From NCBI GenBank assembly GCA_905197905.1, contig CAJKAP010000013.1:4140-68139 (forward strand): a stretch of DNA of 64,000 nucleotides. Direction: 5' to 3'. Every line of letters starts with the position of its first letter. Position 1 is the stretch's first letter. The DNA comes from an uncultured Sutterella sp. Its GTDB lineage: Bacteria > Pseudomonadota > Gammaproteobacteria > Burkholderiales > Burkholderiaceae_F. The translations under genes and the position numbers were made by a program. The notes under the pieces were generated by a model. The model had not been told where the DNA came from and searched no databases. It was given only the letters and a program-made list of their open reading frames with translations. This document shows, piece by piece, positions 8,374 to 16,614 of the stretch.

Positions 8374-9522
8374 ATGAGTAAACTTCTCACTCTTGCCACG
8401 TTAGCTGCCTTGGTCCCTGTCTGTGCCTCAGCTGCCACTGTCACGCTTTACGGCAAGGTCAACACAGCTCTTTACTACGAAGACTACGCGGGTATGAACC
8501 CCAAACTCTCCATGGTTAACGAAGGTTCGCGCTTTGGTTTTAACGTCGTGGAAGATTTGACGGCTGACTTAGCTGTGCGTGCCTATTTGGAAAACGGCTT
8601 TAATTCTGACAACGGCGCTTTGACCAACAGCGGCGGTGGCAACACTGGTGCTACCCTTTTTGACCGTCGCGCTATCTTGGCTTTGCAGTCAAAGACTTGG
8701 GGCGAAGTGGGCTTTGGCCGCATGGGTTCGGTTCGTAGCACGATGGCGCCCTACGCTCTCTCGCTTGCCTGGTTAGACCCGATGGAAACGAACTATGGCG
8801 ACGCTGGGATGTCCGCCATGTTCGCGAATGACCCACGTGGCAACAACACCATCTCCTACGTCTCTCCTAACCTCAACGGCTTCAAATTTGGCGCGACCTA
8901 CTCTTTCGCCTTCACGGATCAAGAAGCCGATAGCACCAAAAAGAACAACCGCCTCTTAGCCTTGGCTGGTAGCTATCAGGCTGGTCCTGTTGGTTTCTAC
9001 CTCGGTGGCACGCAGATCTGGTACGGCAAAAACGACGCCGCTGGCTTAGCTGATAAGAGCATGGGCATTGACCGCAAAGATGCTTCTGCCTATAACGCTG
9101 GTGTCACTTGGGCGGCCACTGACGATTTGAAGCTCTTCTTAGCGGGCCAATATCAAAAAGACTGGCGCTCTGTGGCGGGCTGGAACGTCGACAAGAGCTC
9201 CACCTACGCGACGTCGTCCTACAGCGTGGCTGACCGCTACCACGGGATTGATGGCTGGGTGGGTCTCGTTGGCTTCCAATACAAGTTCTCGAAAGACTTG
9301 CGCTTGATCGGTAAGTACGTCTACTTCGATGGCGAACACAAAATGGCTGATGGTATGAAGGTTGATGGGCAGCGTCATTCTGTGAACGCAGCGCTCGAAA
9401 AGAAACTCTCGAAGCGCACCAAGGTTTATTGGGTAATGTCTTATTTCAAAGGTAAGGGTGAGATGGATGTGGATACGCTCACAGGAGTGACGGGACATCT
9501 TGGTCTTGAACACAACTTCTGA
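8374..9522 (+). CDS. Gram-negative porin, Burkholderiales type
   Basis: An outer-membrane trimeric porin precursor of 382 residues. It has a clear Sec signal peptide (about 20 residues, cleaved near CASA/ATVTLYG), followed by the conserved first strand VTLYGKVNTALYY, GSRFGFNVVEDL, the loop-3 region with GRMGSVR, and a C-terminal aromatic strand ending GHLGLEHNF, the usual assembly signal. RBS AAAGGAG is well spaced. It is monocistronic with its own terminator and is divergent from dcuC across the palindrome, so it may supply outer-membrane passage for the same substrates. Confidence 0.92.
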   Translation: MSKLLTLATLAALVPVCASAATVTLYGKVNTALYYEDYAGMNPKLSMVNEGSRFGFNVVEDLTADLAVRAYLENGFNSDNGALTNSGGGNTGATLFDRRAILALQSKTWGEVGFGRMGSVRSTMAPYALSLAWLDPMETNYGDAGMSAMFANDPRGNNTISYVSPNLNGFKFGATYSFAFTDQEADSTKKNNRLLALAGSYQAGPVGFYLGGTQIWYGKNDAAGLADKSMGIDRKDASAYNAGVTWAATDDLKLFLAGQYQKDWRSVAGWNVDKSSTYATSSYSVADRYHGIDGWVGLVGFQYKFSKDLRLIGKYVYFDGEHKMADGMKVDGQRHSVNAALEKKLSKRTKVYWVMSYFKGKGEMDVDTLTGVTGHLGLEHNF

Positions 9523-9558
9523 TGAGCGGTTGAACTCAAAAAGTCCTTAAGTGCGGAG

Positions 9559-9590
9559 AGCGGGTGATCGTTAAAGGTCACCCGCTTTTT
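9559..9590 (+). terminator. Rho-independent terminator of the porin gene
   Basis: Stem AGCGGGTGA/TCACCCGCT (9559-9567 and 9578-9586) with a 10-nt loop is followed by TTTT. Confidence 0.88.
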
Positions 9591-9625
9591 CGCATCCCCT
9601 ATCGAAGAGTGCTGGTATTAGAGCG

Positions 9626-12600
9626 TTATTCTCCGGATAAAATTTTCCATATTTGTTTATACTCTTTTCCTGACAAATATTTATCGCCTACCGCAGCTCT
9701 ATTCCAATCACTGTCAGACGAGTTTTTTATAAACTCTCTCGCTGCTCCAATAGAATATTCAATCTTTGGCAATTTTTCTTTCAGAATTTTCCCGAAAGAA
9801 TTGGAGATTTTTCTTGGCATAGAGTTCATTCTCAACAATACTGCTTCTTCCGTATTTACTCCATGATAAATCATCGCCGGTAAAAGATTAATTTCTCTTT
9901 TATCCTCTTCTGATAAATCGTCAAAATCAATACCAATTTTAGTTAGTGCCGAAAGTCCCCACGTTCCATTATTTACTAATGTCCCATAAATGGTTCTACA
10001 GGCATTCGTAATAAACTCTGTTCTGTCTCCTTTATCGTTTTTGAAGAATTCTTCAGCGATTTCTTCTACGCTCTTTCCAGCAACCCAGGCTTTTGTTATT
10101 TCAGATAATTTTTTATTATCTGGAGTTTTATTTTTTGTATCTTTTAGGCCTCGCTCAAGTTGAGGAACTTTTAGCATAACACTATATAAATCGGAAGTAA
10201 CAGTAGAATCTGTTCCGAACAAACTTTCGGGTTTCCAATCATGAAGTGTTAACTTGTTTTCAAGTTTTCTCATTCCCTTGATTGCTTCATAAATACCTTC
10301 GGGAGAAAATCCAGTCATATTAGATAATTTTACTTGTCCCTTATAATTATTTAAAGATTCAATATATTTTTTCGTTAAATCGAGTAATTTTTTTGTTTTA
10401 CCATCATTCAAGACTTCTAATTCACTATACCCCAAAGTATTTCTTAAAATTTGTTCTGTATCAGATAACATTTTATCTAAATTGTCATATTCTGAACATA
10501 AATGTGCAATATAACAACGAAAATCTTCCCACTCACCATCATTCTTTTTTAATTTTAATGATGTCAAACTTTCTATTTTGTCAAAATCGTCCACCATATG
10601 AACTAACCGAGAAACTAAATCTCCCGTTGACTGGTTTAAGAAAGTTAGAATCTTTAAGCGATTTTTTTTATTCTGTGCAAGTCCTACTACACCAAGACTT
10701 TCATGATTCATTCGTCCCGCTCTACCTGCCAAGTTCCAAAATTCTCGAGGAGTCATAGATCGACCAGGAAAGCTAGGTGATGCTAAAAACACTGAACTCA
10801 CTGGAAAATTTATTCCTTGAGCAATAGTCGTAGTTGCGCAGAGTACTTTCAGTTCTCCTTTTTCAGCTAACCATTCCATCAAAGATCTCAATTCGTCAGA
10901 CAACCCAGAATTATGTACTCCAATACCTTTATTCAACATCTTTATAAGTTCAAAGTTGCTTCCTATTTCAGTAGAAATAAAGTTCTGCACTAATCTTATG
11001 TTGTCTGAAATGGTTTTTAGAGGTGGCATAACCTTTTCAAGCTCTTTAGCCATATTCCAGACGTCAGAAATTCTGCGACCAACAGCAATACTCGTCCCTC
11101 TCTCAGACAGTATTTTAGCCATCGCAGCTGTATTTTTTGTTTGGTTCAATTCAGAAAATCGGCAAAAAAGAGGATTCGGACCTCCAACCAGATGTTTTCC
11201 CTTAAGATGAACCGTTTTGTTTGTCGTTATCGCGGTTTCAAATTCTAGTTGCCACTCTTCTTTATTTTTCGTCTCTCTCGCATCAAAAAGTCCAACAATA
11301 CGCTGATTCGGTCTCCAAGGAGAGGTACTCAAACTAATCGTTTTCCCTGTTTTTCGTTCATTTGAAAGCCATTCAGCAATTTTTTCAGGGTTCTGCACAA
11401 AAGGCATCAAAAGTAGGAAATTAGCAGAACTACACTCAGACTTGATCGTCGCGAGCAACAATTCTATACGCAAGCCTCGACTCTCATCTTCAATGTTATG
11501 TGCTTCGTCCATAACCGCTAAAACTAACGGTCTGCTTACTTTCTTATTTCGGATAACTAATTGTAATTTTTCAGGAGTTGCTACCAAGACGTCGAAAGAT
11601 TTCTCATCTCCTACTTTTTTTAATAAATCTTCTTCAAAGCTATCAATATCGACAGCTCCCGTCAACTTTTCTACTTTTAATCCTAAAGGCTCAAAATCTC
11701 GTCTCAACCGGCGGGTGATTTGAGAAACAAGAGCCTTGGTTGGAGCAATATACGCTACCCAGCCTTGTGTATTTTGAGAAAATTGATTTAAAGCTTGCAA
11801 AATTTTAAATTGTGCTAGCAATGTTTTACCGCCAGAAGTTGGCATATCGACAACCACAGCTGTAGCCGCTGGGTCTAATAACCCTCTTTCGTTGACTGCT
11901 GTTTGCTGGGGCGGTAGCAATTCAAACAATGAGCTAACTTTAACCAAATTTTCAACAAATTCAGAACTTCGAAAATCTACTTTTCGTTTAATTTTCCATA
12001 CCGATGATTCTGCCATCTGTCGACTAGTAGCCCAAAGCCAACGCAACAACACTATCATTTGTTTATCCTGACATGCGGTTGCAGCTTCTATTGCGGCGTC
12101 ATAATGCGTGTCCAATTGAGACTCTATCGGTGTTGGCATACCTTTTAACATATAATTAGCCTGTAACTCTGTAGCCTTAGCCCAGTGATACAGACTTACT
12201 AAATGTAAGGCTTTTTCTCCATTTTTTAACCCATCCTCTCCTTCGAAATACTCATTTTCGTATATTTTTTGATCTTCTCTTAAAGATTTTACAAATTCAA
12301 TAATTCTATCAATATCTTCCCAATTTTCTTTTCTAAATAAAGATATCCAACAAGAATAAAGAGTGCATAAAACTCTTTCAGCCCAATCTTTTTCAAATTT
12401 TCGGTTTAATTTTATATTATTGCTATTCTCTTTTAACCATCTATTTACATCAACGCCACGCTCTCCACAGTATCCTAATGCAGATACATGGAGAACATGA
12501 TAAACTTTTTTCTTCCATTCTTGTGGAATATCTAAAATACGTTGTAGCTCAAAAGATTTATATGCACCTACCACACACTGTTCCATCAAAATTTCTGTGC

Positions 12601-12853
12601 TTTCATTTGTATTTTTAGCTAAAAAACTTTGAAGGCCTTCAATAGCAGCTAACTCATATGCCAAAGAAACCTTCTGAATTAAGATTTCATCAGAACTACT
12701 GTATCCGAAATTAAAATGAAATTGCTCTCCGATAGCATTGTTTACAAGATTTTGCTCTGCTAACTCGAAAGCCTTATCTCTTTCTTTAGAATTAATAGCA
12801 GAAATAGCCCAATGCTCATTTAATTTTTCGAGGCTAAATTTATTAACGTTCAT
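9626..12853 (-). CDS. hamB: HamB-like Ski2-type DEAH helicase of a Hachiman defence system
   Basis: A 1075-residue superfamily 2 helicase. It has a helical N-terminal region of about 320 residues, then Walker A MPTSGGKT (about 337-344), PTKALV, ATPEKL, the DEAH box (449-452), GVHNSGLS, TTIAQGINFP and motif VI LAGRAGRMN (708-716), then a long helical C-terminal region. The Ski2-like layout and size fit HamB. It overlaps the upstream nuclease-like gene by 11 bases, so the two are translationally coupled. Base composition is much more AT-rich than the porin on one side, suggesting transfer. It converges with the porin. In known Hachiman systems the helicase senses aberrant DNA and releases the HamA nuclease; that role is inferred here. 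Confidence 0.72.
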   Translation of the reverse strand: MNVNKFSLEKLNEHWAISAINSKERDKAFELAEQNLVNNAIGEQFHFNFGYSSSDEILIQKVSLAYELAAIEGLQSFLAKNTNESTEILMEQCVVGAYKSFELQRILDIPQEWKKKVYHVLHVSALGYCGERGVDVNRWLKENSNNIKLNRKFEKDWAERVLCTLYSCWISLFRKENWEDIDRIIEFVKSLREDQKIYENEYFEGEDGLKNGEKALHLVSLYHWAKATELQANYMLKGMPTPIESQLDTHYDAAIEAATACQDKQMIVLLRWLWATSRQMAESSVWKIKRKVDFRSSEFVENLVKVSSLFELLPPQQTAVNERGLLDPAATAVVVDMPTSGGKTLLAQFKILQALNQFSQNTQGWVAYIAPTKALVSQITRRLRRDFEPLGLKVEKLTGAVDIDSFEEDLLKKVGDEKSFDVLVATPEKLQLVIRNKKVSRPLVLAVMDEAHNIEDESRGLRIELLLATIKSECSSANFLLLMPFVQNPEKIAEWLSNERKTGKTISLSTSPWRPNQRIVGLFDARETKNKEEWQLEFETAITTNKTVHLKGKHLVGGPNPLFCRFSELNQTKNTAAMAKILSERGTSIAVGRRISDVWNMAKELEKVMPPLKTISDNIRLVQNFISTEIGSNFELIKMLNKGIGVHNSGLSDELRSLMEWLAEKGELKVLCATTTIAQGINFPVSSVFLASPSFPGRSMTPREFWNLAGRAGRMNHESLGVVGLAQNKKNRLKILTFLNQSTGDLVSRLVHMVDDFDKIESLTSLKLKKNDGEWEDFRCYIAHLCSEYDNLDKMLSDTEQILRNTLGYSELEVLNDGKTKKLLDLTKKYIESLNNYKGQVKLSNMTGFSPEGIYEAIKGMRKLENKLTLHDWKPESLFGTDSTVTSDLYSVMLKVPQLERGLKDTKNKTPDNKKLSEITKAWVAGKSVEEIAEEFFKNDKGDRTEFITNACRTIYGTLVNNGTWGLSALTKIGIDFDDLSEEDKREINLLPAMIYHGVNTEEAVLLRMNSMPRKISNSFGKILKEKLPKIEYSIGAAREFIKNSSDSDWNRAAVGDKYLSGKEYKQIWKILSGE

Positions 12854-13640
12854 TCATTTTCCCCTCTTTTATTTTCATTATTCTATTATCCAGTAAATTT
12901 ATAGATTTACATGGTAAATATACCGATAGCAACTCTACATTAAATTCTTTTATATCTGGATGCTTTTTTAAGTTTTCAACGGCAAATACAAAATCTTTAT
13001 CGGTAGGCTGAACATCCCTAACTAAAAAACCGAATACTTTCATTTTGCTATTAATCCAATTATTTATCGCTTTTTTAAAAAGAATCTTATTATCACCGTC
13101 AACTCTATATCCTATATAGCAAATCAAAGTGTTTTGTATATCTGTATCTGAAAATAATTTTTGAATTTGTCCAGTTAATCCACTTTCTCCACGAATAACT
13201 CCAGGTGGAAATTGTTCCTCCGATGATGTCTTGACTTCTCCGAAAGCAAAAAATACCTCATCCCCATCTTGTTGGAAACCTACCAAATCAGCTCCGGGTA
13301 AACTTGCTTTAGGAGTCCGAGCATCTCTACTACTAGGCCATGGGAAATAGCAACCCCGATGTTCTGTCAAATAACATGTAGCGAGTGCTTCACCAACGCG
13401 CCAATTTGTCTGTGGTACAGAACTGGAAAGTACGCTCTCTATTTTATCTTTATTAAAATCTGTTAGTGTAATACCATTAAACAATTTGCGAAGCTCGTTC
13501 TCACCCTCCACATCAAAAGCATAATAATATACGCTCTCAGATAAAGCTAAACTCAACTCTTCATCACCATAAGAAAAACCAATAGCACTTATCGGAAATT
13601 CATAAATTTCATATTCTTTTTTTCCTTTTGGAATAGCCAT
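12843..13640 (-). CDS. hamA: HamA-like (DUF1837) PD-(D/E)XK nuclease of a Hachiman defence system
   Basis: A 265-residue protein with a PD-(D/E)XK-type core: WRVGEALA (E84), then PGADLVGFQ (D118), then FAFGEVKTSS (E135, K137), followed by a Q-rich helix GQIQKLF. This spacing, the GEVK motif, the length and the position directly before a Ski2-like helicase fit HamA. The frame can start three codons earlier at a GTG, but the ATG at 13640 is preferred. A good promoter lies about 50 bases upstream. Other nuclease-helicase pairs exist, so a profile search should confirm the family. Confidence 0.7.
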   Translation of the reverse strand: MAIPKGKKEYEIYEFPISAIGFSYGDEELSLALSESVYYYAFDVEGENELRKLFNGITLTDFNKDKIESVLSSSVPQTNWRVGEALATCYLTEHRGCYFPWPSSRDARTPKASLPGADLVGFQQDGDEVFFAFGEVKTSSEEQFPPGVIRGESGLTGQIQKLFSDTDIQNTLICYIGYRVDGDNKILFKKAINNWINSKMKVFGFLVRDVQPTDKDFVFAVENLKKHPDIKEFNVELLSVYLPCKSINLLDNRIMKIKEGKMNER

Positions 13641-13691
13641 AAATTTCACTCACTAGAAAATAATAAGTTTAGCAATAAAAATAAATTTAAT

Positions 13692-13719
13692 ATTATAAAA
13701 TAATCGGTCCTTTTCACAA
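13692..13719 (-). promoter_or_regulatory. Probable sigma-70 promoter of hamAB
   Basis: On the minus strand, TTGTGA (13719-13714) and a consensus TATAAT (13697-13692) are separated by 16 bases. The start codon of hamA lies about 50 bases further on. Confidence 0.6.
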
Positions 13720-13995
13720 ACCTTTAGGTTAACTATAGGCTCTAACCGAATATTCCTCAACCACTACATTTGTTTCACCACAGGCACTCATAGAAAATTT
13801 TGTCTCGGTTTGGAATGTTAAGTGTTTAGTCAGTGCGTACTCCGTTCCCTATAACGCGGCAAGAAAGTTTTATTCGCTTCCAAATTTACGAGAAAATTTG
13901 ACTATGTACCTAGTTAAAAATTGGAGCTTCTACCTTTGAACAGTATACAAGGATTTTTCATCCTAGTAAGCTTGTACCAAGTCCTCTCCTGCTGA
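13720..13995. other. Gene-free segment upstream of hamAB
   Basis: AT-rich sequence without a supported gene. It lies between the hamAB promoter and the first degenerate copy of the glycosyltransferase repeat. I see no tRNA-like end or clear attachment-site repeat. Confidence 0.5.
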
Positions 13996-14099
13996 CCTAA
14001 CTTTTGCTCTCAAAACATCTGGTCGTAGCTACAGCAAAGCCTCGCACGTTAACCACGCCGAAGCTTCTGTCTCTACTCAACTTTTCCGATCGCTAGATC
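13996..14099. repeat. Degenerate third copy of the repeat segment downstream of the glycosyltransferase
   Basis: The stretch around GCACGTTAACCACGCCGAAGC aligns with the hairpin-bearing parts of the two better copies (14796-14827 and 15521-15552). It sits in the same position relative to a glycosyltransferase remnant. It is far more diverged than the other two. Confidence 0.55.
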
Positions 14100-14500
14100 G
14101 CCTAATCAAGCATTCTCAACTTTCGTCGCAGCTACCGTCTACATCGATAAATATTACGGCGATCCCTCTTCCCGCGAAACAAGGCCATAGCAAAGCGTGA
14201 ATTGATGGGGCTCAATACCCGTTTTTTCTGCCAGTCGTTTCGTTTCTTCCATAGGTCTTCTTATACCAGACGCTAAGAACTTATCAGCCTACTCCACATG
14301 GCACTCCATAATGGAAGCAAAAAGTGCCCGATTTCTTGATGAGACTATTGCTCACTATGGAATTAGGGTGTATCCGGTATAGGTAAAGGCTCTCATAAAT
14401 GAGAGCAATACGTTCTGCGCTCAAGGGACATTCCCGTGAAAAGAAACGTCCTCCGTAGAAGTGCCCTGGCAACTCGCATCTTCTTTTCTAAAAGCAAAAA
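14100..14500 (-). pseudogene. Decayed glycosyltransferase copy C
   Basis: The remnant aligns with the 3' half of the intact GT2 gene at 15588-16589. A translated piece (PGHFYGGRFFSRECPLSAERIALI) corresponds to the PGHFYEDVSF...LLSAERISLI part of that protein, and further on SNSLIKKSG matches TNSVIKKSG. An internal deletion removes the segment equivalent to the HHLYELEE region, and the frame is broken repeatedly. It is the most diverged of the three copies and carries no RBS or start codon. Confidence 0.75.
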
Positions 14501-14534
14501 CCGAAAAATAGCTCTCGAAAACTACCATAGTTAC

Positions 14535-14865
14535 TAAAAAAGCTTCTTTCCCAACATAAAGCAGAAAGTTGCTAAAATTACCAGTAACAAACCTCTCAGG
14601 CGAGCCTGTTTATTCGGGCAGCATACTTGGGGGCGTTTTCTTTTTTGAGGTTTGAAGTGGTATGTGTTTTTTGGACCCCTATCGGTTCAAAGGCATGACT
14701 GAAGCCATTGAGAAGTTTTCCATCATAGAGCCACTTCAGACTTACATTGTCCATTCGCGGCGTCATTCGACTGTCGTGATAGCTTTAGTGACACCGAAGC
14801 CCCGCACGTCAACCACGCCGGGGCTTCTCTTTCTCTACTCTACTCTTCTGATCACTAGCTCTCTT
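14535..14865. repeat. Repeat segment, copy 2 (downstream of pseudogene B)
   Basis: About 330 bases closely matching 15255-15587, offset by roughly 720 bases. It contains the landmarks CTCAGGCGAGCCTGTTTATT and CGGGCAGCATACTTGGGG, and the hairpin GAAGCCCCG/CGGGGCTTC (14796-14804 and 14819-14827). Neither strand has a reading frame conserved between copies with synonymous change, so it looks non-coding or long dead. Confidence 0.8.
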
Positions 14866-15175
14866 AATCGAGCATTCCTAGCTTGCGTCGCAGCGACCTT
14901 CTCCATCGATAAACATTACGCCGAACCTTCTTCCCATGCACTAAGTCAGCAAAGCGTGAATCTATGGGGCTCGATCCCTGTTCTCGCCACTAATCGCTTC
15001 GTTTCTTCCACATACGCGCTCTTATCTTCTGCTGCTAAGAACTTGTAGCCTGATTCAACATAACGTTCCAGAATGGAGGCAAAAAGCGCCTGGTTATTTT
15101 CAAAGAGCTTTTGCACCTTCATGAAGTGAAAGATCTCTTCGAGCTCATACAAGTGATGAATAGGAACAAGCAAAG
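14866..15175 (-). pseudogene. Truncated glycosyltransferase copy B
   Basis: This is a second partial copy of the GT2 gene at 15588-16589. It keeps only the last third: the translated block IHHLYELEEIFHF...RYVESGYKFLA...HRFTLC is nearly identical to the intact protein. A 2-base deletion (TAAGTCAGC against TAAGTCATAGC near 14945) then breaks the frame before the C-terminus. It has no catalytic domain. The close similarity shows a more recent duplication than copy C. Confidence 0.85.
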
Positions 15176-15254
15176 TGTTATCTCAATAGACACCATGCGC
15201 TTCCCGATGAATTGGAAAGATGACAAAATTTGAAAACCCATAAAATCTCACAGC

Positions 15255-15587
15255 TATAAAAAAGCCTTTTCTTTTCAACCCAAAGCAGAAACAGTTGCTA
15301 GAATTACTATCAATAAGCCTCTCAGGCGAGCCTGTTTATTCGGGCAGCATACTTGGGGGGCGTTTTTTATGGGGTTTTGAAGTGGTCTGTGTTTCTTGAA
15401 CACATATCGGCTCAAAGGCATGATTGAAGGCATTGAGATATTTCCTTCCATAGAGCCACTCCAGACATGCATTGTCCATTTGCTACGTCATTCGACTGTC
15501 GTGATGACTTTAGTGACACCGAAGCCCCGCACGTCAACCACGCCGGGGCTTCTCTTTCCCTCCCTGCTCTTTCGATCGCTAGCTCTT
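15255..15587. repeat. Repeat segment, copy 1 (downstream of the intact GT)
   Basis: This is the best-preserved copy of the segment that follows each glycosyltransferase copy. It includes the hairpin GAAGCCCCG/CGGGGCTTC (15521-15529 and 15544-15552), which may end transcription of the glycan operon on the minus strand although no U-tract follows on that side. On the plus strand the hairpin is followed by TCTCTTTCC, a weak T-rich tail. Confidence 0.8.
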
Positions 15588-16589
15588 TTAATCAAGCATT
15601 CCTAGCTTGCGTCGCAGCGACCTTCTCCATCGATAAACATTACGGCGAATCTTCTTCCCATGCACTAAGTCATAGCAAAGCGTGAATCGATGGGACTCAA
15701 TCCCTGTTTTCGCCACTAATCGTTTGGTTTCTTCCACATACGAGCTCTTATCTTCAGGGGCCAAGAACTTATAACCCGATTCAACATAGCGTTCCAGAAT
15801 GGAAGAAAAGAGCGCCTGGTTATTCTCAAAGAGCTTTTGCATCTTCATGAAACGGTAGATCTCTTCGAGCTCATACAAGTGATGAATGGCCATCCCTGAC
15901 TTCTTGATAACGCTATTGGTCATCGTGGAGTTAGGACGAACTCGATACTGGTAAAGCCTTTCACTAATCAAGGAAATTCGTTCTGCGCTCAAAAGACAGT
16001 TCCAGTTAAACGAGACGTCTTCATAAAAATGTCCTGGCACAAACCGAATCTTCTTTTCTAAGAGCAACTCTCGACGGTAGAACTTAAAACAGACCGACTC
16101 GTTAATTTGGTACGGTGCCTTATAGATCTCTTCTTTTTCAAGCTCCTTATTCTCATAGTGCGTGTGTACCTCCAACTTATTCGTGCCATGAAGGAACTTA
16201 TCTGCACCAAAACAAACTAGGTCAAACCGACCTCCTATCACTTTCTTCACCAGCGTTTCTATGGTCGTTGGCACGATTTTGTCATCGGGATCCAAGAAAA
16301 AGATGTATTCCCCTGCTGCAAGCTCTATCCCATAGTTGCGGGCAACTGACACACCTTTGTGATCTAGAGCGACAACTTGAAGTGCGGGATAGCTCTCAGC
16401 ATACTCTCGCAGCATTGAGAGCGACTCATCGGTGCTTCCATCATCGAGCGCAATCACTTCAATATTGCTGTAGGTTTGCGCTCGAATAGAATCAAGGCAC
16501 TCAATGAGGTACGGCGCCACGTTATAGACAGGCAAAATGATGGAAATCTTCATACTGGAAGTGGTTCTCGTGTTGTGATTTTCTGTCAT
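15588..16589 (-). CDS. Glycosyltransferase family 2 (intact member of the tandem array)
   Basis: A 333-residue cytoplasmic GT-A enzyme. MKISIILPVYNVAPYLIECL opens the fold, followed by IALDDGSTDES and FFLDPDDK (the DxD metal/nucleotide-sugar site). The C-terminal half is rich in charged residues and ends in a basic tail (WRRSLRRKLGMLD) that may contact the membrane. Start: the ATG at 16589 has a purine-rich AAGAGAAGAG upstream, while the internal ATG at 16553 lacks one. It is the last complete gene of the glycan operon, 25 bases after the next GT2. Two decayed copies of its 3' part lie directly downstream. The sugar donor and acceptor are unknown. Confidence 0.85.
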   Translation of the reverse strand: MTENHNTRTTSSMKISIILPVYNVAPYLIECLDSIRAQTYSNIEVIALDDGSTDESLSMLREYAESYPALQVVALDHKGVSVARNYGIELAAGEYIFFLDPDDKIVPTTIETLVKKVIGGRFDLVCFGADKFLHGTNKLEVHTHYENKELEKEEIYKAPYQINESVCFKFYRRELLLEKKIRFVPGHFYEDVSFNWNCLLSAERISLISERLYQYRVRPNSTMTNSVIKKSGMAIHHLYELEEIYRFMKMQKLFENNQALFSSILERYVESGYKFLAPEDKSSYVEETKRLVAKTGIESHRFTLCYDLVHGKKIRRNVYRWRRSLRRKLGMLD

Positions 16590-16614
16590 TCTCTTCTCTT
16601 AGACCGCTACTCAG

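Noticed and set aside
9626..13640. Restriction-modification or DISARM system
   Set aside because: There is no methyltransferase or PLD gene nearby; only the nuclease-helicase pair is present, which fits Hachiman better.
13996..15600. CRISPR array from the repeats
   Set aside because: The repeats are long (hundreds of bases), few and degenerate, with no short regular units or spacers and no cas genes.
14662..15685. Small plus-strand genes (for example 128 residues at 14662)
   Set aside because: They lie in the repeat segment; the two copies differ by many non-synonymous changes in the best-aligned frame and there is no ribosome-binding site.
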